Source: Megalonaias nervosa
Lineage: Eukaryota > Mollusca > Bivalvia > Unionida > Unionidae
Assembly (NCBI GenBank): GCA_016617855.1
Contig: JAECUM010016699.1
Location: forward strand, 1 to 64,000
Direction: 5' to 3'
Length of the DNA: 64,000 nt
Each line of letters starts with the position of its first letter. The stretch's first letter is position 1. Below, piece by piece: positions 21,181-31,854 of the stretch. The notes under the pieces are model-generated. The model saw nothing but the letters and a program-made list of their open reading frames with translations, searched no databases and was not told the origin of the DNA. A program made the translations under genes and the position numbers.

Positions 21181-22107
21181 AGTTGTGGATTACAGCTTTT
21201 GCCTGGAGTTTGTTTATTTTATTGATCTCTCGTTGCTTTCATTTCATGGCTTCTTGTGCCTTGTGACATTTATTTCCAAAGATAAGTATCCCTACTCAAT
21301 TATGTCTATTTATTCTAAGAGGGAGCCTCACTATTAAGATTATACACCTTCCGTTGGACAGAAAATATCAGTGGGTTTTCAACAATTGAATTCCTTGAGG
21401 TTTCTGTCCAGGTATTCGCTAGCGTGTTGCCTAGCACCTGTCAGAAGTCAGTGTTATGTCCAAACAGTGAAGTCATGTATTAGTTGATTGTCGAAAGTAG
21501 TGCCAAATGTGCTGGGTAATATGAATTGAAAATGGAGCAGAGCAGGTCAAATAATTGCTCTGAAAATAAGAATATGAGGAAAAAATATATTGAATTGCCT
21601 TACAATTAAAGTGTTTATTGTGAGTGTAGACATTTGGCAACGTAGTAGGAAAATAGTAGTAGTTGTAGTAATAGTAGCAGACGGATAGAGATCACTAGAA
21701 AAGGCACAGTTAATTCCCGACGGTTTATCCAGCCAATTTCAAAATAAAATTCCTACCTTAATTTGGTTAAAGAAACGTATCTAAAATTTTTATATTGTCT
21801 AGGTTCTTCGAACTCCAGCTAGGCGGACTACTGGCCGTTTCTGCAGGTCTCCTCGGCTCGGCGGGCTGTTGGCGGGCTGCTGGTCCGCGTCCGCTGGTCG
21901 AAACTGAATGGTGGGCTGCTGGACGGGCTGCTGGGCCTCTTCTGCTGGTCTCCACGGCTCGGCGGGCTGCTAGATTCTCTTTTGCTGCTCGAAACTGCTT
22001 GGTTTGGAATCGGTGGTGAGCTTACCTCCCCAACAGGCTGAGCTATAACTTCTAGCTTTGAGAGAGCGATGGTCTGATGCGATAAAGGTGTTCAATGTGA
22101 ATCGAAT
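21181..22107. other. Intervening sequence with GC-rich tandem duplication
   Basis: No gene recognised. At about 21,844-21,972 a GC-rich block repeats GGTCTCCNCGGCTCGGCGGG after about 103 bp, with additional GGGCTGCTGG copies between. Short (GTAGTA)n runs lie near 21,650. Confidence 0.5.
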
Positions 22108-22177
22108 GAATGAATGAATGAATGAATGAATGAATGAATGAATGAATGAATGAACGAATGAATGAAGGAATGAATGG
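22108..22177. repeat. (GAAT)n microsatellite
   Basis: About 15 tetranucleotides, slightly interrupted. On the minus strand it directly follows the CAGTCTGGCTACC leader word. Confidence 0.95.
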
Positions 22178-22360
22178 TAGCCAGACTGACTGACTGACTT
22201 TTTATTAAAGTCACATTCGCCCAATAGGGCATATGCGACCGGTTAATTCCAGCACTGCTGGATATTTAGTTACTCGTGAAGGAGGAAATTAGAGCCACAC
22301 TCCCACACGCTTTAATGCATACAAAGTATGCTTCTCAGTTGTGTCCGACTTCGAGGCTAA
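22178..22360. repeat. Third copy of the module promoter segment
   Basis: Aligns with 8,925-9,110 and 13,615-13,815: GTAGCCAGACTG, a TTTATTAAAGTC region, TTCGCCC, ATTTAGTTACTCGTGAAGG versus AATTGGTCGATCGG, GGAGCC/AGAGCC and GTGTCCG...CGAGGC. The histone-like ATG is lost here. Marked divergence suggests an old copy. Confidence 0.45.
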
Positions 22361-22981
22361 TTAAACCCCATAGGACAAATAGTGAGTGGGAATTTAAACA
22401 CGCTTACTCACCTGATGCAGTCTCTATCATTTAAGACGCTAGGTGAGGATTAATACCCCACTCAAAGCGCCACCACGGTTCCGTGCGTACACGCTCATCG
22501 GGGCATTTGTTAAATATACGAGTGGGAGTCGACCCACACACTCGTTTTTTTTTAGTCCGAGCAAGGAAGGGAGGAAATGGGCTCGGCGAGAGACTCCAAG
22601 CGTCAACAGAAACATTGAATGCCAAGGTCATGCATTTGGTCAAATCTAACCCAGTTAACTATTGCAGGATTAATCCTATTACCAATTTAGTGTTAGCCAC
22701 TTTTGTAATTAGAATCACGCATACAAAGTTATAAATTTTCCTATTTCCGGGATGATTTATGATTTTGTGTACAAAGCCTACGTTAATTTCCCAAAATAAA
22801 ACTTAGATAAAAGTCAAAGGGACTTATTCCTCTTTAGAGTCAAAATTGTATTATAGAACAATTTTGATCGGTGGGCCGAAAAGATCGAATTCGGTTTATG
22901 AAAGAATAATTATCAAAAAGATTCACTAGAAAAAATGTAAACTTATATATGACAATTTGGAGTGTTTTGATTATTTAGCCC
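22361..22981. other. No recognisable gene
   Basis: Contains one possible hairpin (CTCACCTGATGC...CGCTAGGTGAG, about 22,407-22,446) and short frames without family signal. Probably Polinton interior. Confidence 0.4.
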
Positions 22982-23436
22982 TTAAAAGGGCTGTTGGTTT
23001 AAATATGTCGGACTGATATGAAGATAATGTGGTGGGGATTCATATGTTCTTCTTAAGCACTGTTTCAGTGGTCCCGGATCCACCAAATCAGCAACTATCC
23101 ATTGACTGAGGGACTGTAGGTATGTTATAGGCGATCTTGTTAGAGCGTGATGGATTATTAGCTCCGAACCTATGACCCCTACAAGAGGTACCGGAATTCC
23201 ATAATCAGTTCTCACCTTTTCTTGTATTTGATGATGGCTTTCTTAACCAGCGATCTTGAAGGTTTATTCCGTCCCTCAGGTAGTATGGCACTTTTATTAT
23301 CCACCAGAATGTCAAAGTCCTCGAGAAGGTTCAAAGCTGTCACTGAGCCCGTCCATAGGGCTTCAAGTTCGAAGTCTTGTGAATGACCTCTGAAAAGTTG
23401 TTTCGTGTCTGGTAGTGCTTTTTCCTCCATTACCAC
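22982..23436 (-). pseudogene. Unknown Polinton-interior coding remnant
   Basis: Two overlapping minus-strand frames (23,212-23,436 and 22,982-23,215) look like parts of one protein: LPDTKQLFRGHSQDFELEAL, then VGVIGSELIIHHALTRSP. They are in the same direction as, and downstream of, the polymerase. Codon-like continuity suggests former coding sequence. I do not recognise the family; it could be the polymerase C-terminal region or a separate gene. Confidence 0.35.
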
Positions 23437-23901
23437 CTTAGATGATGTCGTTTCGTTTAGGTTACGATACTCACAAACATCTCGTGTTCTTGTTTTAGTT
23501 CTAGAGCTTGGTCCAGTCTTTCCCGGGCAGTCAAGACCTTAGGCCGGGCCCCAAGTTGTTCTTCTGCTTCTTTCATTGGTGAAGATATTACAATTGCTGG
23601 GTTTTAAATTCATCATGAGTCGAGATAGGTGTCCTGCTCACAAACTGGGTCTGCATATTTTGCTCCCTCTGCTTTGGTACAGTTCCACCTCTACGACTCC
23701 TGGGCCATCTTCTTACATCTTTTGATTTATTATCCCAAATCAAGAGCAAAGTTGTTCTTTTCTGTTGTGATCATCGTATCCCGAGAAATTGTGAGCCATC
23801 ACCGTGCAATAGTGATGGCAGTCACCGTAACGTCGATGTCCTCTTGACTCCACATGCCGTCCATAGCGTCTAAGATGCATCGGGCAAAATTGGCCACAGT
23901 G

Positions 23902-25439
23902 TTATACCCTCGAATCATTTTTCAAGTCCTCCAGGAATATTGCTACAGTATGGTCAATGAAAAAATATAGGTTCTTGGATGAACTTCTCGCACGCTCGAT
24001 GAGCCACACAGAAATTAGAAATGTGAATACCGGTCTCTTGCATATGCATTCGAAATCGAAAAAGATGAAATTCGCTTTCTTCTTGTCATCCTCATCCTCC
24101 TGTTTCGAGTGGTATTTTTTAATGTAGCATTTATGTTCCAAGTCCACGATTTGGCTACAAATGTGACAACGTTTCTTTCCTCGATAAAGGTGCGCCTTGG
24201 CACAGCTGGTACTTATGACTGGTTCAAAAGTAGAGCACAATTTCAGGACTTGGCAAGCACATTTCTGCTGTGAACTTCGCGTCATGAGATGCTGTTGGTA
24301 ACACGTAGGGGTGACAAATGTTCGCTGACAAGCTGAGCAATGTATTTGCTCTTGTCCTTCGTGAAGACAGGGTTTAGAAGCTAAACATCCCCAAAATTTC
24401 GGTCACAAATGAAAGTGTTACTCTCGATCGTTATTCCCATAGTCGCATTTCTCACCATAATAACTGTATATGTGGGATTCGGTGATACCGGTAATGGTAT
24501 CGAAATGTTCTTCGTGATGATATACATGAATGTATTTTCCGTCTGGGAAATAGTTGCCTCCAAACAACAGAGGGCCTCGCACTTCTTGAGGGTGCAATTT
24601 CAATGTGTAGCGTGGAGCCAATACGTCTTGCAGTTTTTGCATTTCAGGAATGACACAGGATGTGTCTTTGGATAGGCCGGTTTGCTGTAACAAGAGTTCT
24701 GCTACTCTTTGTTGTTTGGCTCCGTCCGATTTCCGAATGCTTTCCCAGGCTCTTTTCCATTCTGTCATGTCGTTCTTCTCGGCATGCGCTCGCCCCACAA
24801 CGATGGCTCGAGCTCAACACGTCATGTCTTGAGTGTTTTTAATTTGGACGATACTGTGCCTGGTGCTGCAAAGGTCGTCTACCAATGACACTTTTCTGCA
24901 TTGTGAAATTGGCCTGTGGATTGCTGAAAGTACTGAATTTTGTCGATGACTTTGGAATGTGTCAGTTCTGCCAGGCTGCTAAACTCGATTCAGACGGACG
25001 AGTTCAAACTGTCGTGATAAATAGAGAGTCTCAAGCGATCGTCTTCTTTGCGATGGCATTGTCGTTTCAGTGTGATTAACAAGGAATCGCACAACTCAGT
25101 GATGAACCCTTCTGTTTTCTCCAGCAATATGGATGACATGAAATCTTTAAACTTTATTGTGTAAGTGTAAGCCGTAGTTCTAAATTTTCTGGAGGAGCGT
25201 TTTTCTGTCTCTCGAATGTGGTTATACTTTCTGGGCTCTACTGGTTGAGTTTCGCTGGAAGTAGACGCTCTAGGCTTGGGTGCAGACGTAGAAGGTGTCA
25301 AGACAGGCTCGCTCATGTCGTCTTCTAAATCGCTGGCATGGATTTGAACCAAGAACTGAGCTACTGTGCGAGGCGATATGTCACGTCGTGGCCTCTTACT
25401 TTCTTTCCCTTTCTCATTGAAATCGTTCGATCGTTTCAT
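23902..25439 (-). pseudogene. Polinton protein-primed DNA polymerase B, decayed N-terminal half
   Basis: The frame starts at MKRSNDFNEKGKESKRPRRD (25,439), a basic Ser/Pro-rich leader. Further frames at 24,418-24,798 and 23,902-24,285 carry the family's Cys/His region (HCSACQRTF, KKCACQVLKLC-type, KRCHICSQIVDLEHKCYI) followed by NFIFFDFEC, which is the Exo I D-x-E motif of the 3'-5' exonuclease. This Zn-rich region just before FFDFEC is typical of Polinton and adintovirus-type PolB. The polymerase palm motifs are not visible, and stops and frameshifts break the gene. A divergent TATA promoter lies just upstream. Confidence 0.75.
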
Positions 25440-25483
25440 CTTGATTGCAGAATGGCAAATTATTAGATTTTAGACGCCATTGA

Positions 25484-25497
25484 CCCTATATAAAGGG
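25484..25497. promoter_or_regulatory. Palindromic TATA box between divergent genes
   Basis: CCCTATATAAAGGG is nearly its own reverse complement. It lies 45 bp before the polymerase ATG on the minus strand and about 35-50 bp before the zinc-knuckle frame on the plus strand. One box could serve both directions. Confidence 0.55.
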
Positions 25498-25529
25498 CGA
25501 GTGTCTTCCCTAAGATAATTCAGATAGAG

Positions 25530-25858
25530 CTTCTGATCAAGGCTTTGCGAGGCGTCATACTTGTTATATCTGTCAGAAAAAAGTACATTGGGCTACATAA
25601 TGTCCACAACGTCAAAGTAAAACTGGTGTCAAAAGAGACAAAGGTCAAGATACCTGTTACCATTGTCAGGATAAAGGACATTGGTCTTCAGACTGGCCTA
25701 AGAAGAAAGAAAACCAATCAAAGAAACAACAGGAGGATAAGAGAGCTTCCGAAAATAAAGATGAACCCTGCGAACAGGAATAAGAACCCATACTCGTTCA
25801 GAAAGATCAAAAAAGAAGACGAGAAGAAATTTAAGAAGAAGAGGAAAAATCTGTGAAT
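25530..25858 (+). pseudogene. Tandem CCHC zinc-knuckle protein, decayed
   Basis: One frame reads RRHTCYICQKKVHWAT, stop, CPQ and then DTCYHCQDKGHWSSDWPKK. These are two CX2CX4HX4C knuckles, the first with a nonsense codon before its last Cys and the second with Cys changed to Trp. A Lys/Glu-rich tail follows. No ATG is left in frame. Such proteins bind single-stranded nucleic acid. Its role here, divergent from PolB, is unknown. Confidence 0.55.
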
Positions 25859-26176
25859 AAGTTCAAAAAATGGCAGAAGAACTGGTGAAAAAAGAAGAAA
25901 ATGGACTTTTGCGGATGTGTTGTGAAATTTTATTGCAACTTCTACAAGAGAATGTATATTAAAAAGAAAACGTAAGTGTCTCTTGGTTTTGATTTTTATA
26001 ATAATAATAAGGACCTACACTCACGCACTCATACAGGTTCATCATTATTCAAAAATCATGGGAAGAAGGGATTTAAGTTTAACTTGATTTGGCAATCTTT
26101 GAGTAGTCACTCTTTTCTAGAGAGATGAGTGGACCTGAAGGACAGTTGGGTGTTTTGTTTTTTTTTAAAAACAAAC
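25859..26176. other. Intergenic space between convergent Polinton genes
   Basis: Only a degraded Lys-rich continuation of the zinc-knuckle frame, and A/T runs. No clear gene. Confidence 0.4.
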
Positions 26177-26810
26177 TCAAGAATGGGAGGCGGTGCGCTT
26201 TAACTGCCTTATTCCTTTGCCACGGCCAAGACCTACTTCTTCACCCGCTGCTGTGAATAATTTGGTGGTGACCGCTGCTGCTACTGCAGGTATATCAGAG
26301 GTACTCAGCGCAGAGGGAGTGCTGACTGGGATGGCTCTGGAAGGTCATTTTCTCTTGGGTTGAGTTATAGAAGTCTGATACATTTTTCTCAGACACTTTA
26401 ACTCTGCCAAAATGTCTAATAACACTGTGACCGTTAGCTTTCACTGTCCTTCTTTTCTCCTTGACACTTTCTCTTCTCTTCTTCCTTTCATTTACTTCTT
26501 TCCTCTTCTTCTTGCTGTTGCTGTTGAATGACAAAAGCTTGTTCTACTTCATTCTGCTGTTGTAAAAATTTCTCTAATTCTTCTGTCTGCCTCTATCTAA
26601 AATCCTCGACTTGAGGTAATTAAGGAGAAGGTGGTGAAGGTGCTGGTACCGGTACAAATTCTTGCAAAGAAGAGAGAAAATCGACTAAATCCCAATTAAA
26701 ATCATTCTCTTCTGGAAGTGTCTCCGTGGCTTTTTGGTAGCCGCCATGCTATCAATCCATTTCTCCAGTGCAGGCGCTTCCCAATTCATCGTCTTCTTAG
26801 TTTCAGTCAT
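26177..26810 (-). pseudogene. Unknown Polinton protein, Q/E- and Ala-rich, basic C-terminus
   Basis: Starts MTETKKTMNWEAPALEKWID. Shifted frames continue through DFNWDLVDFLSSLQEFVPVP, a coiled-coil-like EELEKFLQQQNEVEQAF, a basic stretch and AAAAVTTKLFTAAGEEVGLG before ending in RGKGIRQLKRTASHS. There are at least two frameshifts and several stops. The mixture suggests a structural or core-like protein, but I recognise no family. A TATA box and a CRE-like site sit upstream, and the gene is divergent from 27,036-27,257. Confidence 0.45.
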
Positions 26811-26856
26811 GTTCCAACAATGTTGCAATCTTTCACTGCGCACAGACGCTAGCGCA

Positions 26857-26880
26857 CCTATATAGGGTATGTGACGTCAC
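26857..26880 (-). promoter_or_regulatory. TATA box plus palindromic CRE-like site
   Basis: CCTATATAGGG (26,857-26,867) lies about 50 bp upstream of the ATG at 26,810. Immediately beyond is GTGACGTCAC, a perfect palindromic cAMP-response-element-type ATF/CREB site. Confidence 0.55.
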
Positions 26881-26984
26881 ACGTAGCTCTTCTGATTGAA
26901 AGAGAGACTCTACGCTCTGAATGAATTTTGTAATGTGTGTTTGGATTGGTGAAAGAGGTCAATCCATTTCGATCCGACCTTAGA

Positions 26985-26993
26985 CTATAAATA
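26985..26993 (+). promoter_or_regulatory. TATA box of right terminal ORF
   Basis: CTATAAATA, 43 bp upstream of the ATG at 27,036. It forms a divergent promoter pair with 26,857-26,880. Confidence 0.55.
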
Positions 26994-27035
26994 CCCGTAG
27001 CTTACCTCATTCAATTCACATGTTCTCATGACAAG

Positions 27036-27257
27036 ATGTGGGCTAATGTGGAGTCGTCTACCCTCATTTCGTGCATGCTGTTCAACCCGGACTATCCCAT
27101 GTATGTGACATCATTATGGACTATCATGAAGATCACAGATACGGCTATTTGTAAACGAAGAATTTATGTGGAGAGGCTGGAATGTCTGAAGCGAGTCTTG
27201 ATATACGGTCCGGATGTCAGACAGAGTTTGAGGAAGAGAAGAAGACCAGTGCGATGA
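27036..27257 (+). CDS. Right terminal Polinton ORF, unknown small basic protein
   Basis: The 73-residue frame starts MWANVESSTLISCMLFNPDY and ends SLRKRRRPVR, strongly basic. The TATA box is well placed, the ATG is the first after it, and the stop lies 23 bp before the histone-type stem-loop. That gives a compact transcription unit reading into the terminal repeat. No family recognised. It may be a fragment, since many neighbours are decayed. Confidence 0.5.
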   Translation: MWANVESSTLISCMLFNPDYPMYVTSLWTIMKITDTAICKRRIYVERLECLKRVLIYGPDVRQSLRKRRRPVR

Positions 27258-27277
27258 TCCATATGTTAACAAACCCC

Positions 27278-27664
27278 AACGGTCCTTTTCAGGGCCACTC
27301 CATTGCTTCGAAAAGATCTCTACTCGTTGTCAAAATCATTTTTGTCGGTATGTTCTATAGGTATTTGTTTGTGTATTTGTGTGGTTTTGTATATCTGTGT
27401 ATGTTTTGTTTGTCCCTATCAAACCCCGTTTGCCCCTATAAAGTCCCATGGCGCCAACCATGTTAAATTCCCCTTGTCCTTATACTACCCACCTTATTAA
27501 ATTCCCATTGTCCCTATACAGTCCCACAATGTTAAATTTCCCTTGTCCCTATAAATTGTTTGTCCCTATAAATTTCCTTGTCCCTATTTTCAATATTCAC
27601 TTTTTAGCATGGCAGTCCCTTTGTCCCTATTGCGCTTCCATATACTACTTCTATGTGTTTTGTT
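27278..27664 (+). repeat. Polinton right terminal inverted repeat
   Basis: Inverted match to 7,838-8,303, starting exactly at AACGG of the stem-loop and running out to a CTTCTATGTGTTTTGT word that mirrors ACAAAACTACATATGAG at the left. Inside are three or four TGTTAAATT(C/T)CC-TTGTCCCTATA subrepeats. Confidence 0.8.
27281..27296 (+). terminator. Histone-type mRNA 3' stem-loop, right
   Basis: GGTCCTTTTCAGGGCC: 6-bp stem with one T-G wobble and a TTTC loop. The 5' flank AAACCCCAAC matches the usual A/C-rich flank and the 3' flank is ACTCCA. GAAAAGA follows 14 nt after the stem. All four elements fit the replication-dependent histone 3' processing signal. Confidence 0.8.
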
Positions 27665-28841
27665 CCGAGTGAGCGGAAAGAAAAAGTTTGTTCCTGCGTA
27701 AGAATATGTCGAGGCCTTCAGTTCTTTCCTGGACTCGGGACAAAACACTTACATGGTTTTGTATTTATTGCATATCCCCTCTTTAGTGGCACATTCTATT
27801 AAATTTTCTAATGTATACTTCTTTAAAATATGAATTTATTAAAGATATTGAACAACTTCTGAAAAATCTCCGTGTGACGTACGTAACCTGAGCTAGGCCT
27901 AGATATATACTGTGTAGTTGTGTCATCAGTCTGTCTGCATTGATTAGATGGTGATTTACTCTTTAGCTTTGAATATTTCAGAAATGTTCTACAGGAATGG
28001 ATTCAAGTCGCAGTCATAGGCAAGTGACTTTTTTCCATTACTTCTTTAACAGAACATAGGTTTTGGACCAGTAGGTGACCATTTTTCATACATCATACTT
28101 ACTGAATACAAATTTCACAGAATATCAATACCTCAATACATTCAATTTTACACAAAAAGCTCAATGTTTTAAAGTACGTTTAAGTTCTATTTTATATTTT
28201 CAGAACAAAAAATATTGATGCATGCAACGTAAAGTAATAATTTATTAATACAAAACAAAGATTCGGTCTCTTTATAACAAGAGAACAAGATTTTTAAGAA
28301 TCATTTGGAGATTGTTTTACACAAGATCATTATAACAATATTATTCTGTTTTCGACTATTAATTTTCTACTTGAATAGTAGTAAGAATTTAAAATGTAAA
28401 CATACAATTCCCAGCGTGTATCCGAGTAATGAAAAAGTCTCAAGAACAATATTGTAACAACATATAATTCTTCTAAATCTGCGTCACAGTCAAAACAGCT
28501 GCTGCTCTCTGTGATACCTCTACCTTTATGTTGCAAATGTGTGTCAGTTTCATCGTCAGATTTACTAAACAAATTCGATTCCTCGGGAATTTTAACAAAT
28601 ATATTGTAAGTGCCTCCACTTAAATTTACTCCTTAAAGAGATATAATTCCGTAGACTATATTTTTTAAACTGAAGATGAAATGGGTATTTGCTATGTTTG
28701 GTATTTTAGATGATTTTTTAATTATTGAATGTCTCTTGTGAATTAAACACGGGGTAAAGCTTTCTAGAAACGTGGGTATTTCTACCCATGCATTGAATCT
28801 TGACATGACTCCTGAGACTTTCTTACTTTGTGTGAAGTACT

Positions 28842-28893
<52 letters not shown>

Positions 28894-29110
28894 TTCTGAG
28901 AACTCATTGTCAGCCATTCTGTCTAAGACATTGTTGTCAGCCTCAACTAATTTTTCTCGGCCTAGATACCGTGAAATGCATATAAACTGCTCGTCGTTAC
29001 TTACGGTCCTCTCCCATTATCCCCAGCAGCAAAAGCGGCCATTTTCCCAAAATATGACTGCATGTCTTAAAATTACAAACTTGTAATGCAAATTTTGAAT
29101 AATTTAAAAT
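27665..29110. other. No gene seen; (CT)n microsatellite
   Basis: AT-rich DNA outside the Polinton. A pure (CT)n run at about 28,846-28,890 gives spurious Arg-Glu and Ser-Leu frames. No family signal. Confidence 0.5.
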
Positions 29111-29530
29111 GTATACAAATTTATCATTCCGAATATATTATAAATGGACTATTATTTAATAATCGAAGTTGTACAAGTAGTTCCAGAATGGGTGTGCAAT
29201 GCTGAACTTTTAGGCTTGTGATACATAATCACAGGTTGTACAACTGTATCGCACTCTAGGTCAGCCTTGCAAGATTAAATGTGTATGCAATAAATCATGT
29301 ATAATATTCACAACTAATTTGTATACCAATTTATCATTCCGAATATTTTATAAATGGACTATTATTTAATAATTCAAGTTGTACAAGGAGTTCCAGGATG
29401 GGTGTGCAATACGGAAATTTTAGGCTTGTGATACATAATCACAGACTGTACAACTGAAACGCACGCTAGGTCAGCCATGCAAGATTAAATGTGTATGTAA
29501 TAAAATCATGTGTAATATTCACAATTAATG
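29111..29530. repeat. 210-bp tandem duplication
   Basis: Two units, 29,111-29,320 and 29,321-29,530, align end to end without large gaps, sharing TTATCATTCCGAATAT, GGGTGTGCAAT, TAGGCTTGTGATACATAATC and AAGATTAAATGTGTATG. Within each, TTGTGATACATAATCACA is a near-perfect palindrome. No coding signal. Confidence 0.85.
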
Positions 29531-31854
29531 TTTGAGATACAAACATTTTCTGAAAAGAAACTTAATGTGTTGAACTATTTTGTTATCAATAAAGAAACTC
29601 TTTGTTTAATATCATTTACGTTGCAACAAGATTCCTCGGGAATTTCTATACATTTCTTTCTTACGGAAGCTACAGACTTACCGATACAGTGAAAACGTTT
29701 CTTTTCATTTAAATACTACACCCTGACTACTTATTTTATTTACTTCTTGATTTATCTTTAAAGTACATTTTAATATCCTTATTTTATAATATTAATTATT
29801 TGTATGGCATTTGTGCATGGATGTTACAAACAAAATCGTCCTGTTTCTTATATAAATGTTTATATGTACGTATTCTTTGATTTATCATAGGAGCATGCAC
29901 GTTTTATTCATGTATTATTTAACTGTATTTATGTATTGTAATGGATTGGGGGGATGGGATAACATGTGTTAATGTAATAATAAATTTAACGAAAAGCTCA
30001 AAGTGAGGATCTTTTTATTTTTGACTATGAAATTGTGGTAAGATGCTTAATAAAAGAAATACGACTAAAACATGAACGCATGTGTTTGGTTACGCGTAAC
30101 ATTATGCAATACACAAATGCTATAATATGCTGGCCTTCATAATCTTAACGTAATTATTCAGCACGAAATGGACGAGCCACGGAGTAAGTATTTTGAAAGT
30201 TAGCGGTACATTCTTAGTGTGGTGGGAGATAGCTGCTTATTTATGTGGTACAATATTACTTTACTATTAAGCCTGAATCAATAGCAGTGAATTGAATTTG
30301 TTTGAATTGAATTGATTCATATTGTTGTACTATATCTATGTAATTCCTGTCTATTTTTGAGAATAAAGAAATTAAAATTTGTAGACTTGTCTTATTTTTA
30401 TAAGTATCTATGAGCTTCTTAATGTCATTCAATAAAGTTGTAATTATAACTACCTCAATACAGTGTTCTTTTTATTTGGTGGAGAGATGTTGATAGAGGC
30501 GCTAATGTTGACATCTATCTCTCGAATTTCAAATTTCGCTCCTATTTATACTCTTTGGAAAATAATCATGTGACGTAATTTTAACCAATCATTGCTTGTC
30601 CAGGATGCCGAACGCGTCGGATGGTGCCGAACAGATACTCTACAACCAGCGACACAAACTGAGGGTTAATATACAGTTTAATTATCATCACTTGTCCGTT
30701 TACAATTTGTCATTAGCAAATATATAAACATTACGTATTATGTCGTGTCCGTCAAACGTCAACGTACTTTAAGTCGCAACCAAGACTGTTAAGCTTGGGC
30801 GAAGAGTACACAACTACAAATGAACGCTGATAACATTGAAAATATATATTGACCAACATATAAATACACTATTAAATATTCAAAACATACTTATACTTGT
30901 ATAAAAGAAGGCCAGCATTTACAATCAACAAGTGAAATTTAATCAAAAATATGAACTTGACAAATTTACTATGTGGAACCGGTCATGTGATCTAGTGTCG
31001 GCCATCTTGCCTGCAGACGTATTTTCTTGATGCCAGCTGTTGGAGTCATCGAGCTTAGTGCTATTCAAATGATGATTTGGATGTGAATTTAAGTGTGATA
31101 AACATATTTCTGGGTGTGAAAAATTTATATAAAATAAGATTCCAGAAGATTTTGTGAGTATTTAACTATGTGCGAGGTTGAACTCGATGCCATTTGTTAC
31201 CATATGACCGGCGATCACACTTGACATACAGCATGAACGATTTAATACAGATATCATGGTAAGTCGCGATCTATACATTATATTTCATACAATGTTCAAA
31301 TTCATTCTTTCAGCAGTTTATATACATTAATTGACATGAACAACCTGTTTAAATTATGACATTAAAAAACCCATCATCTCCATCCATCTTATTACAGCTT
31401 TAGTGCCCTCAGGTCTATTACAGTATGTATGCATGTAGTTCATATTGTCGTTTGTCTTTTGCAGATGTTGTTAATATCAGTATTTTAATTATCTGATCTC
31501 TTTTGTTGTATTATAAATGTGTACAATCTTTTTATTTGACCACATGGAATATGTTGTAATTGGCTTATGCAACGTCGGTAACACAACCAGTCTCCATCTT
31601 ATGTTTTGTGTTTCTCATCCAAGTCATGTTAAATAATGTTTCTAGTATTTTGTATTTGGAAAATTATGTCTATTACGCTGATTACTGGTTTGTATCAAGT
31701 AAGATGGTATGTATGATTCGAATACTGTGTAAATCCATGAACTTAAAAGTTGTAAAATAATGTGAAATGGCACTTTTGGGTCAATAAGTAGAAAATGATT
31801 CCATTAACTTCACTTTGTCTTGCATCATTATCATTACAGTGATTATTATTAAAA
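29531..31854. other. Mostly unannotated; possible leader exon near 30,960-31,258
   Basis: No ORF with family signal. The stretch GGTCATGTGATCTAGTGTCG...ACAGATATCATG|GTAAGTCG ends with an ATG (31,256-31,258) directly followed by a strong splice donor. It could be the first exon of a plus-strand gene whose first codon alone is in this exon. Downstream exons were not found. Confidence 0.25.

Larger units (their letters stand above)
7838..27664. mobile_element. Degenerate Polinton/Maverick with nested retrotransposons
   Basis: Inverted terminal repeats bound the region. The interior carries a protein-primed type-B DNA polymerase (the hallmark Polinton gene), a zinc-knuckle gene and small terminal genes. 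No integrase, packaging ATPase, protease or capsid gene was recognised, so this copy is defective. Two LINEs, a solo LTR and an hAT MITE account for about 9 kb. A second left-end-like module at 12.9-14.5 kb shows the locus is rearranged or built from more than one element. I could not fix the outermost base or the expected 6-bp target duplication. Confidence 0.7.

Noticed and set aside
28633..28917. Arg-Glu repeat ORF
   Set aside because: Produced by the (CT)n microsatellite.
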